NCBI GenBank assembly: GCA_017303995.1
Contig: JAFLBE010000023.1
Coordinates: 1-64,000 of the forward strand
Length of the DNA stretch: 64,000 nucleotides
Direction of reading: 5' to 3'
DNA from: Bacteroidota bacterium
Lineage (GTDB): Bacteria; Bacteroidota; JABWAT01
The notes under the pieces were generated by a model. It was not told where the DNA came from, made no database searches, and saw only the letters and a list, made by a program, of their open reading frames with translations. Below, in pieces: positions 34,364 through 42,839 of this stretch (positions are counted from its first letter, which is position 1; the number at the start of each line of letters is the position of its first letter). A program made the translations under genes and the position numbers.

Positions 34364-36340
34364 TTACCTCCCCCCAAGTCCATTCTTCTTCTGATAGTAA
34401 AACTCAAAACTTCCCTGTGTAATAGCTTTGTTCAGTGAATCCAGTCGAAGAGCTTGTGCTGGGTTTTTAGGAAGTTTTTGGTTTCCCGCGAGATCGGTTG
34501 AAAAGGTTTCCTCATTTTTCAAAGCCAAAAACCTGACTTCCTTCCCTGAAACTATTGCACTGTAATCGTTGGAATTGTACTGCACAAATCCTTCATCCTC
34601 CCGAAGTGATAAAATATCCCTTCCCCAGCTGTTGATCATAAACTGCCCTTCAAGTAAGCCCAAAACGGTCGGGACAAGATCTGCATGTCCGGCCGGAGTT
34701 TTAATCCGTTCGCCTTTTCTATGGGTTAACTGGGGAGAATAAATAAGTGCAGGGATATGGAACCGTTTTGAGGAAAGGGAAGGATCGTCAAATTTTTTGG
34801 TGTGGTCAGCACAAATGATAAAAATCGTATTTTTGTAAAAAGGTTCGCTTTTAATCTGGCGGAAAAAGGAACCTAATGCCTCATCAGAGTAACTCATGAG
34901 GTTATAAAAATTTCTCCTGGGCGAATCGTTTACTTTCGGATTCTCAACCAGATCGCCCGGGTAAGTAAACGGTTCATGGGTTGAAAGTGTAAAAATCAGC
35001 GAAATAAACGGTTCCTTCGTTTTGGAAAGTTCAGTGGCAGCTCTGCTGAACATGGCTCTGTCTGATGCACCCCAATGACTGCCATAATCTGATTTTGCGA
35101 AATCTTCAACACCTGTGAAAGAATCAAATCCGTTGTTTCTGAGAAAGGATTTCATATTGTCAAAAGTCTGATCGCCGCCATAAATAAACGATGCTGATTG
35201 CCAACCTTCAGGTTTAAGGATGGTTGCAACCGTGGGAAATTCGGTAAGTCCGCTGATTTTTTTCATAAGGCTTCCGCCACGATATCCCGGAAAGGATGCC
35301 ATTGCCGACAAAATCCCACGGTTTGACCGGATTCCTGAGGCATAAAACTGTTCAAATAAAATTCCGTTTGCAGCCAAACTGTCGAAGGCCGGTGTCATTC
35401 GGGTTGAATCGCCCAGGGAGCCGGTCATATCTGCCCGCCAGCTTTCCAGGATGATAAAAACCAGATTGGGTTTTCCCTGAACTTCACCTCTTCCGGTAAG
35501 GGTTCTGATCAGCGGATTTCCCTCCGAAAGACTCACTTCACCCGGTCTGGCGAAGTTTGATCTTAAAACCCGGTTCAGGTCTTCCGGATTTTTGAAATAG
35601 GTTTTCCATTCTTTTTCTTCCAGCATCGCATTGAAAAAAGTAAAAACTGGATTCAACCCAAGCTGATTCGAAAATTCATAATCAGTAACATAAGCATCAC
35701 CCCACTGAATGGGAATCGACGTTACTTTCCCGCGGATACCAATAAAAAGAACCAACACCGTCAGAAGAAAAACAGTAAATGAACCCAAATTGTAAACAGC
35801 CCTTGGTTTGACGGCAGGCTTCAGATTCAGCCAGCGGTGTCTTACAAAAAGGTACAAACCCGCAAGAACTGTGAACAAAGTAAAATAGGTGATGACCGGA
35901 AATTGCTGCCAAAGCATGGGGATGACTTCGCCAGGTTCATCCAGGTAATCAAAGGCAAAATGATCGAGATGATTCCCGAAAAATTCATAATACTTGATGT
36001 CTGCCAGACCCATCAGAAAGATCAGCAGGGACAAAACGGAAATGATTCCCCTGACGAAAAAAAGATAGGCATCAGTTAAACTTTTTCCGGGAAGAAACAA
36101 CAGCAAAGCCGGAATGGCAAGTGCGTAGCAGGAAACTACTGTATCGAACCAAAGTCCGACACCAAATGCTGTCAGGATGTCGCTGGCGGGGATTTCTATC
36201 CAGAATTCTGAATGAAAAAGGAAAAAAGCCAGGCGGATTCCCGACAGTATGAAAACTAAAATCAGAAATTCACTGAGCAGATAAACCGGAACAGACAGTT
36301 CCTTCCTGAAACCCGAAAAAGAAAAAAAACTCAGATTCAT
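34364..36340 (-). CDS. LtaS-like sulfatase-fold membrane enzyme (phosphoglycerol transferase family)
   Basis: This 658-residue protein has five N-terminal membrane helices (to about residue 210) and a large extracytoplasmic alkaline-phosphatase-fold domain. Metal and catalytic elements are visible: LVFIILESWRADMTGSLG (metal-binding Glu), YASGIRSNRGILSAMASFPG (nucleophile loop) and FIICADHTKKFDDP (Asp-His metal ligands). LtaS relatives transfer phosphoglycerol or phosphoethanolamine from phospholipids to envelope glycans. In the related proteins I know, the nucleophile loop has Thr (G.RT..G); here Ser occupies that position. It overlaps the RlmI gene by 4 bases. The acceptor is unknown. Confidence 0.88.
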   Translation of the reverse strand: MNLSFFSFSGFRKELSVPVYLLSEFLILVFILSGIRLAFFLFHSEFWIEIPASDILTAFGVGLWFDTVVSCYALAIPALLLFLPGKSLTDAYLFFVRGIISVLSLLIFLMGLADIKYYEFFGNHLDHFAFDYLDEPGEVIPMLWQQFPVITYFTLFTVLAGLYLFVRHRWLNLKPAVKPRAVYNLGSFTVFLLTVLVLFIGIRGKVTSIPIQWGDAYVTDYEFSNQLGLNPVFTFFNAMLEEKEWKTYFKNPEDLNRVLRSNFARPGEVSLSEGNPLIRTLTGRGEVQGKPNLVFIILESWRADMTGSLGDSTRMTPAFDSLAANGILFEQFYASGIRSNRGILSAMASFPGYRGGSLMKKISGLTEFPTVATILKPEGWQSASFIYGGDQTFDNMKSFLRNNGFDSFTGVEDFAKSDYGSHWGASDRAMFSRAATELSKTKEPFISLIFTLSTHEPFTYPGDLVENPKVNDSPRRNFYNLMSYSDEALGSFFRQIKSEPFYKNTIFIICADHTKKFDDPSLSSKRFHIPALIYSPQLTHRKGERIKTPAGHADLVPTVLGLLEGQFMINSWGRDILSLREDEGFVQYNSNDYSAIVSGKEVRFLALKNEETFSTDLAGNQKLPKNPAQALRLDSLNKAITQGSFEFYYQKKNGLGGR

Positions 36341-37524
36341 TGAGCACTTTCGAGCTGAAAGAAGAAGGTTTTTAGGTAAAGACTTTCGGGAATCTGAAGG
36401 ATCCAGGGATGATCTTCGGGCTGGAAGGTAATGTCGTGGATACTTAGGGTTTGAATGACGTCACCTGCGGCAAAACGGGCTGCTTCAAACAACTGAACCT
36501 GACTCAGGTGATAAGCACAACTGGAAACCACAATTTTTGCTCCGGGTGATGCAATTTGAAGGGCACCTTTGATCAGCCGCCAGAACATCCATTTTTCATT
36601 GTCAGCTTTTTCTTTTTTCTTGGCCATGGCCGGCGGATCAATGATGATCACGTCATATTTTTCTGGTTTGGTTACGGCATCTTCGAGCCAGGCAAAAACA
36701 TCTGCGGCCAGGAAAGTCGTGTTGGTATAGCCGTTGAGTTTGGCATTTTCGTCGGCAAATTTGATGGCTTCCGGGTCAAGATCAAGGCCAAGAACTGAAC
36801 TTGCTTTTTGAGCTGCGAACATTGAAAATCCGCCATTGTAGCAAAATAAGTCGAGCACTTTTGCACCTTCAGGCATCCAGTCGCTTAGTTTTTTCCGGTT
36901 ATCACGCTGATCGGCATAATAACCCGTTTTGTGCCCGCCAATCAGATCCGCCCAAAACTTCACACCGTTTTCATGGACTTCAATTCTGGCAGGCGGAAGT
37001 TCACCGGCAAGAAGTCCTTTCCAGGGTTTCAGTCCTTCATCTTCACGTGAGGGCATGTCAGACCGTTCATAAACACCTTTCAGCGGAAGCATATCCATCA
37101 AATAACCGGCAAGTTCTTTTTTTACCTTTTCCACCCCGGCTGACCGGCTCTGCAGAACGGCATAGTCACCAATCTGATCTACAATTAGTCCGGGTAGAAA
37201 ATCACCTTCTGCATGAATAAGTCTGCAGGCATTGGTGGTTGAAAAAAGATGTTTTCGCTTTGCAATGGCCTGTCTGATCCGCCGTTCCCAAAGATCTGCA
37301 GAAGGTTCAGAAACATTCAGTTCCATCATTCTGATGGCCAAACTGCATTTCGGATTTGCATACCCGACGCCGATCAGTTTCCCTTCAAAATCAAGGACTT
37401 CAACCCAATCACCTGGCTGAGGTCTGGGTTCCCAGCCACCGATTTCATCTTTGAAGACAAACGGATAAGTATTCCGGGCTTTTTTTTCTTTGCCCTTATG
37501 AAGGATAACACGGGGTAATGACAT
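36337..37524 (-). CDS. rlmI: 23S rRNA (cytosine) methyltransferase RlmI-like
   Basis: This 395-residue SAM-dependent methyltransferase has an N-terminal PUA domain (VILHKGKEKKARNTYPFVF, then GDWVEVLDFEGKLIGVGYAN), the QRDNR-type linker (GGHKTGYYADQRDNRKKLSD), the SAM motif VLDLFCYNGGFSMFAA and the catalytic DPPAMAKKK and SSCAYHLS elements. RlmI makes m5C1962 in 23S rRNA of E. coli; the DPPA/SSC pattern fits the whole COG1092 group, so exact specificity is inferred. It is translationally coupled to the downstream LtaS-like gene, an odd partnership. Confidence 0.9.
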   Translation of the reverse strand: MSLPRVILHKGKEKKARNTYPFVFKDEIGGWEPRPQPGDWVEVLDFEGKLIGVGYANPKCSLAIRMMELNVSEPSADLWERRIRQAIAKRKHLFSTTNACRLIHAEGDFLPGLIVDQIGDYAVLQSRSAGVEKVKKELAGYLMDMLPLKGVYERSDMPSREDEGLKPWKGLLAGELPPARIEVHENGVKFWADLIGGHKTGYYADQRDNRKKLSDWMPEGAKVLDLFCYNGGFSMFAAQKASSVLGLDLDPEAIKFADENAKLNGYTNTTFLAADVFAWLEDAVTKPEKYDVIIIDPPAMAKKKEKADNEKWMFWRLIKGALQIASPGAKIVVSSCAYHLSQVQLFEAARFAAGDVIQTLSIHDITFQPEDHPWILQIPESLYLKTFFFQLESAQ

Positions 37525-37791
37525 GACAACTCAATTTCTTTATTCATCCAGAACCAGAATCGGAACTGCGTTTACAAAGATCGTCATTTTTGGGAAGAAG
37601 GGGAATGGTTTTGACGGAAGATGGGGAAATCGCAAAAATTGAGGGGAGGATTATGGTGGTTTTTGATTTGAGCTGTAGCCTTCGATAATAAAAATTTGCC
37701 TTGCAAATTTTTCACTCAGGCTGACATTTGCTTGTTCTGTGCCCGTAAAACCTAAATCGTACCCCTTACCACGTACAGCGTAAAACGATCC

Positions 37792-38772
37792 TTAATAATA
37801 CTCATAAGAATAAGTCACCATTTCAGTCGGTTCGTTAAGAACGGGATCAAACTTAACCCATTGGGTTTTGTTGCCTTTGTTGTCATAGGTAAAGGTTTCT
37901 TTGTCATAGGCAGTGCCTCTGCCAAGCATATCTTTCCGGGTGACAAGTCCGTTTCCGTTATAAAAATTAACGGCTTGGGTCTCAACTTTTCCATCAGGGA
38001 GTTCACGGCTGGTGCTCATCAGGTTACCAGTTTTATCATAACGGAATCTGACCTGATAATTCAACTCACCATTCGGGTTGTAACATTCTTCAATGGTTTT
38101 CTTGCCCAGTTCATTATACTGCCAGGCAATAATTTGCCGGATGCTGCCGCCGGTGAAATACTCAAATTTTTCAGTTACTTTTCCGGCTTTATTGAACTTG
38201 AGAACTTCCCGTTCAGTTAACTGTCCGTCTGCTTCAATGGTTTTCTTTTCCATCCGCTGACCACCTTCTGTGTATTCATAAGTGGTTTTCCAGAGAACGA
38301 TTCCGTCACCTCCAAAGTAAACCGTTTCCCCGACTTTTCCATCAGCGTTATATCTGACCATCTCCGCATTTTTAACATTTCCGAGGGCATCGTACTCTGT
38401 ATCCTTGATGTGACGGCCTTTTTCGTCATACTTCAGAACGATCCGGCTTTCAAGTCTTTTTTCAGAGTTGTAAAAACGGGTTTCAAGCAATCTGTGCAGG
38501 TAATCATAAATAAACGACGTATGAGATTTCATATTGCCATAGTCATCAAAAATACGTTGTGAAACCAGATTGCCGTGAACATCAAATTCCTGCTTTTCGA
38601 GAATCTTTCCACCCGGATCAGGTTCACCAAAATTATATTTGTGCTGCGAGATGACCAGTGTTTTCAATGAACCACTGGAAGCGCTTTCTTGTTTGGTAAG
38701 AGGGATGGTTGAGCAGGAAGAAAGGGTGAAAAAAGTGGCCAGGAGGAACCCGGCGGAAAGTGAAGTGTTCAT
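37792..38772 (-). CDS. lipoprotein with YD/RHS-like repeats
   Basis: This 326-residue lipoprotein has a signal with lipobox LSSC (FFTLSSCSTIPLTK) and a strong GGAGG ribosome site. The mature part is built of about ten repeats of roughly 20-25 residues of the type Y(D/N)..G....., for example LKYDEKGRHIKDTEYDALGN, VRYNADGKVGETVYFGGDG and FRYDKTGNLMSTSRELPDGK. These resemble YD repeats of RHS proteins or MORN-like antitoxin repeats, but there is no RHS core or toxin domain. It stands alone. Its role is unknown; a surface or periplasmic binding scaffold is plausible. Confidence 0.75.
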   Translation of the reverse strand: MNTSLSAGFLLATFFTLSSCSTIPLTKQESASSGSLKTLVISQHKYNFGEPDPGGKILEKQEFDVHGNLVSQRIFDDYGNMKSHTSFIYDYLHRLLETRFYNSEKRLESRIVLKYDEKGRHIKDTEYDALGNVKNAEMVRYNADGKVGETVYFGGDGIVLWKTTYEYTEGGQRMEKKTIEADGQLTEREVLKFNKAGKVTEKFEYFTGGSIRQIIAWQYNELGKKTIEECYNPNGELNYQVRFRYDKTGNLMSTSRELPDGKVETQAVNFYNGNGLVTRKDMLGRGTAYDKETFTYDNKGNKTQWVKFDPVLNEPTEMVTYSYEYY

Positions 38773-38848
38773 AAAAACCTCCGAGGGGGCAATAGCAAAG
38801 CAAAATTACAACATTAAAAGGGAAGGAAAATTGACACAGATTACAAAA

Positions 38849-39355
38849 TCAGGTAAAAAACCAACCGTTTAACCAAATGATAACCAGATATCTGAAAATC
38901 CGGAGTCCAAATACAATCAGAATAAAGGTTTGGATTCTGATGTTGAAATAGCCGGCAGCCAGGGTAACCGGGTCACCGATAACCGGAAGAACAGAAAGCA
39001 CTAATGTCCACGTTCCATACCGGTCAAACCAGGGCTCAGATTTGTTTACAGCAGAACGAACGGCCTCTGAATGAGTTGTGAGGGTTCTCGCCCATTTTCC
39101 TATCAGATAATTAGCCGAAACCCCAAGACAATTACCAACAGATGCAGCAAAAAATCCGGCCCAAAGCGCCTGACCTGAATAGATCCAAAGCTGTAGCATC
39201 AACTCAGAAGAAAAGGGCAACATCGTCGCACTTAAAAAACTTCCGGTTAACAATCCGATCCAGCCGTAATTTGCTATTAATTCGGTAACCCAGGTCGGAT
39301 TAATGAGAATTAAAGGAAAAATCGCAATCAGAGCCATAACTTTTTCTGTAAACAT
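38849..39355 (-). CDS. YqaA/VTT-domain (DedA-like) membrane protein
   Basis: This 168-residue integral membrane protein has the DedA/VTT pattern: a re-entrant segment GSFLSATMLPFSSELMLQL with the acidic residue after the Pro, then AASVGNCLGVSANYLIGKWA, and the amphipathic stretch VLPVIGDPVTLAAGYFNI. It is closest to the short YqaA subgroup. DedA-family proteins act as lipid scramblases or flippases (for example undecaprenyl phosphate or phosphatidylethanolamine), but the substrate here is not known. It is divergent from the tricorn protease gene with 126 bases between. Confidence 0.87.
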   Translation of the reverse strand: MFTEKVMALIAIFPLILINPTWVTELIANYGWIGLLTGSFLSATMLPFSSELMLQLWIYSGQALWAGFFAASVGNCLGVSANYLIGKWARTLTTHSEAVRSAVNKSEPWFDRYGTWTLVLSVLPVIGDPVTLAAGYFNIRIQTFILIVFGLRIFRYLVIIWLNGWFFT

Positions 39356-39481
39356 CCGTAGAAAAAAAGTTTAATTCAATGCGTAAAGGTTTTTATGACA
39401 TCTTTTTGCATTTGTAAATAAAATTCGCAATCACACCAAAATAAGTTAACATAATCGTCAAAACTCAACCATGAGGATTTC

Positions 39482-42400
39482 ATGCTTCGTTATTTAGCTG
39501 TTTTTATATTGGCATTTCCTGTTTTGGCATCTGCCCAGGAAGAAACCCGCCTGCTTAGGTTTCCTGCAATTCACGGTAATCAGGTCGTTTTTACCTATGC
39601 CGGTGATCTCTATACGGTTTCATCGGAAGGTGGAACGGCCCGTAAACTCACTACTGATTCCGGTGTCGAACTGTTTGCCCGTTTTTCACCAGACGGAAAG
39701 CTGATTGCTTTTACCGGACAGTATGACGGCAACACTGAAGTTTATGTGATTCCTGCTGAAGGCGGAATTCCAAAAAGAATTACCATCACCGCAACCCTGG
39801 ATCGGGATGATCTGGGTGACCGCATGGGTCCCAATAACATCGTGATGGACTGGAAGTCAGACAACAAGTCTATTCTGTTCCGTTCACGGATGAGTGAACC
39901 GAATGATTTTAAAGGTCAACTTTTTCTTGCCAACCTTTCAGGTGATGTTGTTGAGCAACTCCCCTTACCCCGTGGCGGATTTGGTACCTTTTCTCCCGAT
40001 AATCAAAAGCTCGCCTATAACCGCATTTTCAGAGAATTCAGAACCTGGAAACGGTATCGGGGCGGCATGGCCGATGATGTCTGGATCTATGACTTTAAAA
40101 CCAAAGAAACTGTTAATATTACGGATAACCCCTCCCAGGATATTTTCCCGATGTGGAGAGGTGAAAAAATCTATTATATCTCTGACCGTGATGAAAACAA
40201 ACGGTACAATCTGTTTGCTTACGATGTAAAAACGAAAGAAACCCGCAAACTCACCAATTTCAAAGATTTCGATATCAAATTTCCTTCAGCCGGAAACCAA
40301 TCGGTTATTTTCGAAAACGGTGGATATCTCTATACAGTTGATTTTGCAACGGAATCGCTGAAAAAGCTAACCGTTAAAATTCAGGATGATCTTGATATTC
40401 AGCGGAATGGTATTGTTGATGTCAGCAAAAACGTAACAAATTTTGAAATTTCCCCGGATGGAAACCGTGCGCTTTTTGGTGCCCGTGGCGATATTTTCAC
40501 CGTCCCTGCAAAATATGGATCAACCCGTAATCTGACTCAAACTTCCGGCGTTCATGAGCGCAATTCAAAATGGTCACCTGACGGAAAGTGGATTGCATAT
40601 GTGTCTGATGCAACCGGCGAAGATGAAATCTATACGGTTCCGCAGGATGGAAAAGGTGCAGCTGTTCAGCTCACGAAGAACTCTGACAATTACAAATATG
40701 AACTTCGCTGGTCACCTGACAGTAAGAAAATTCTCTGGTCAGACAGAATGCAGCGTCTGCGGTTTTTTGATGTTGAATCGAAATCCATAAAAGAAGTTGC
40801 CAGTTCACCAGTTTGGGAAATAACTGAATTTGACTGGTCACCTGACAGTAAATGGATTGCCTTCGGTCAGCAGGAACAAACGAGCATGAGCCGTGTTTAC
40901 CTCTATTCGCTTGCCTCAGATCAGTCAACCCCGGTTACTGATGGCTGGTATTCTGCCGGTGCCCCTGTTTTCAGTGCAGATGGTAAATATCTGTACTTTA
41001 CTTCAAGCCGGGATTTTAATCCGATTTATTCTGAAACGGAATGGAATCATGCCTATCAGGATATGAGCAAAGTGTATTTGCTAACGCTCTCTGCCTCAAC
41101 TGATTCACCGTTTAAACCCAAAAGTGATGAAGTTGCAATTGCCCCTGCCGTGAAGCCGGAACCCAAAAAGGATGAACCGAAAAAAGACGCAAAAACTGTT
41201 GAAGTTATGGTTGACCTGGATGGCATTATGGATCGGGTTCTTGCTCTTCCGATTCAGGCTTCGAATTACCGCAATATACAAAGTGCCGGTGAAAAGATTT
41301 ATTACATCCGTCAGGGAAGTAAAGATGCAAAACCTGTTTTATTGATGTTTGATCTTGCCGGACAAAAAGAAACTCAGATTGCTGAAGTTGGCGGATTTGA
41401 AATTTCTGCCGACAAATCCAAAATTCTGGTTGGAAATAATGGCAATTATTACCTGGCTGCTCTTCCTTCCGGAAAAACAGAGTTTACCGAACCGCTTGAT
41501 CTTTCAAAAATGAAAGTTAATCTGGATCGCCGGGCAGAATGGAAACAGATTTTTGACGAAAACTGGCGTCAGATGCGTGATTTTCTCTTTGCACCCAATA
41601 TGCACGGTGTTGACTGGAAGGGCGTTCACGATAAATATGCTCAACTGCTTCCATATGTAAACAACAGACTCGATCTCACTTATATTCTGGGTGAAATGGT
41701 TGCTGAACTGAATATCGGACATGCTTATGTGGGTGGCGGTGACGCTCCAAAACCTAACCGTGTAAAAACCGGACAGTTAGGCGCTGAACTAAAACGTGAC
41801 GACTCTGGTTTCTATAAAATTGTAAGAGTTCTGGATGGTGAAAACTGGAATAAAACCCTTCGTTCACCACTCACTGAAATTGGTGTTAACGTGAAGGCTG
41901 GAGATTTTATTCTTGCTGTGAACGGAAAATCAACCAAAGACATGACCAATATTTATGAGTCTCTGATCGGCACTGTCGGAAGCCAGGTGAACCTGACCGT
42001 TAACAGTAAACCCGACCTCGCAGGCAGGCGTGAAGTTGTTGTGATTCCGATTGCTGACGAACAGGATCTGAATTATTACGCCATGGTTCAGACCAATATT
42101 GAAAAAGTTAACAAAGCCACAAATGGTAAAGTTGGCTATTTACACATTCCTGATATGGGTCCGGCCGGATTAAATGAATTCGTGAAGCATTTCTATCCGC
42201 AGCTCAGCAAAAAAGCTTTGATTATTGATGTTCGTGGAAATGGTGGCGGAAATGTGTCACCCATGCTGATTGAACGGCTGAGAAGAGAAATTGCCATGAT
42301 CAATGTCGCCAGAAACAGTATACCGGTTACAAACCCGGAAGAAATGATCTGGGGACCTAAGGTGGCGTTGTGTGACGAATTCTCTGCTTCCGATGGTGAT

Positions 42401-42727
42401 ATTTTTACCTACCGGTTCAAACATTACAAATTGGGTAAAGTAATTGGGAAAAGAACCTGGGGTGGTGTTGTGGGAATCAGGGGAACCTTACCCTTTACAG
42501 ATGGTGGCGTTTTGAATCGTCCTGAGTTTTCCCGTTATGATGTAGAAGGAAAAGAGTGGATCATGGAAGGCTACGGTGTTGACCCGGATATTATTGTCGA
42601 CAATGACCCTGCAAAGGAATTTGCCGGAATTGATGAACAGCTGAACAAAGCGATTGAAGTTATTCTTGAAGATCTGAAAACTCAGGAAAAGACCATTCCG
42701 CCTCTTCCTAAATACCCCGTGAAGTAA
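39482..42727 (+). CDS. tricorn protease homologue (S41 family, secreted)
   Basis: This 1081-residue protease has a signal peptide (cleavage after VLASAQ). Beta-propeller repeats of the PD40/TolB type follow, with many WSPDGKWIA, FSPDGKLIAF and WSPDSKKI motifs. Next come a tricorn core with GEMVAELNIGHAYVGGG (catalytic His), a PDZ domain (GVNVKAGDFILAVNGKS) and the S41 catalytic region with Ser970 in CDEFSASDGDIF. Tricorn enzymes degrade peptides cut by other proteases. In this clade they are exported, which points to a periplasmic role. An AEEP/KP-rich linker separates the propellers. A GAGGATTTC site precedes the ATG. Confidence 0.94.
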   Translation: MLRYLAVFILAFPVLASAQEETRLLRFPAIHGNQVVFTYAGDLYTVSSEGGTARKLTTDSGVELFARFSPDGKLIAFTGQYDGNTEVYVIPAEGGIPKRITITATLDRDDLGDRMGPNNIVMDWKSDNKSILFRSRMSEPNDFKGQLFLANLSGDVVEQLPLPRGGFGTFSPDNQKLAYNRIFREFRTWKRYRGGMADDVWIYDFKTKETVNITDNPSQDIFPMWRGEKIYYISDRDENKRYNLFAYDVKTKETRKLTNFKDFDIKFPSAGNQSVIFENGGYLYTVDFATESLKKLTVKIQDDLDIQRNGIVDVSKNVTNFEISPDGNRALFGARGDIFTVPAKYGSTRNLTQTSGVHERNSKWSPDGKWIAYVSDATGEDEIYTVPQDGKGAAVQLTKNSDNYKYELRWSPDSKKILWSDRMQRLRFFDVESKSIKEVASSPVWEITEFDWSPDSKWIAFGQQEQTSMSRVYLYSLASDQSTPVTDGWYSAGAPVFSADGKYLYFTSSRDFNPIYSETEWNHAYQDMSKVYLLTLSASTDSPFKPKSDEVAIAPAVKPEPKKDEPKKDAKTVEVMVDLDGIMDRVLALPIQASNYRNIQSAGEKIYYIRQGSKDAKPVLLMFDLAGQKETQIAEVGGFEISADKSKILVGNNGNYYLAALPSGKTEFTEPLDLSKMKVNLDRRAEWKQIFDENWRQMRDFLFAPNMHGVDWKGVHDKYAQLLPYVNNRLDLTYILGEMVAELNIGHAYVGGGDAPKPNRVKTGQLGAELKRDDSGFYKIVRVLDGENWNKTLRSPLTEIGVNVKAGDFILAVNGKSTKDMTNIYESLIGTVGSQVNLTVNSKPDLAGRREVVVIPIADEQDLNYYAMVQTNIEKVNKATNGKVGYLHIPDMGPAGLNEFVKHFYPQLSKKALIIDVRGNGGGNVSPMLIERLRREIAMINVARNSIPVTNPEEMIWGPKVALCDEFSASDGDIFTYRFKHYKLGKVIGKRTWGGVVGIRGTLPFTDGGVLNRPEFSRYDVEGKEWIMEGYGVDPDIIVDNDPAKEFAGIDEQLNKAIEVILEDLKTQEKTIPPLPKYPVK

Positions 42728-42733
42728 CGAAAT

Positions 42734-42768
42734 AAAAAAAGTCCGGCAATTGCCGGACTTTTTTGTTT
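42734..42768. terminator. terminator after the tricorn gene
   Basis: AAAAAAAGTCCGGCAA pairs with TTGCCGGACTTTTTT, giving a perfect stem with no unpaired loop bases beyond the turn. It lies 10 bases after the stop and is symmetric, so it can also stop the convergent RNase G transcript. Confidence 0.9.
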
Positions 42769-42784
42769 AATTCAAAAACTTATA

Positions 42785-42830
42785 ACTAAATCATGGGCAC
42801 TTCGGCTCCGCTCAGTGACCGTGATTTAGT
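42785..42830. repeat. ACTTCGACTCCGCTCAGTG-family hairpin between convergent genes
   Basis: ACTAAATCA at the left pairs with TGATTTAGT at the right. GGGCACT and AGTGACC pair with one mismatch inside, and TCGGCTCCGCTC forms the loop. This copy lies between the tricorn and RNase G genes, next to a true terminator, as at 17115. Confidence 0.72.
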
Positions 42831-42839
42831 AACTGTTCC

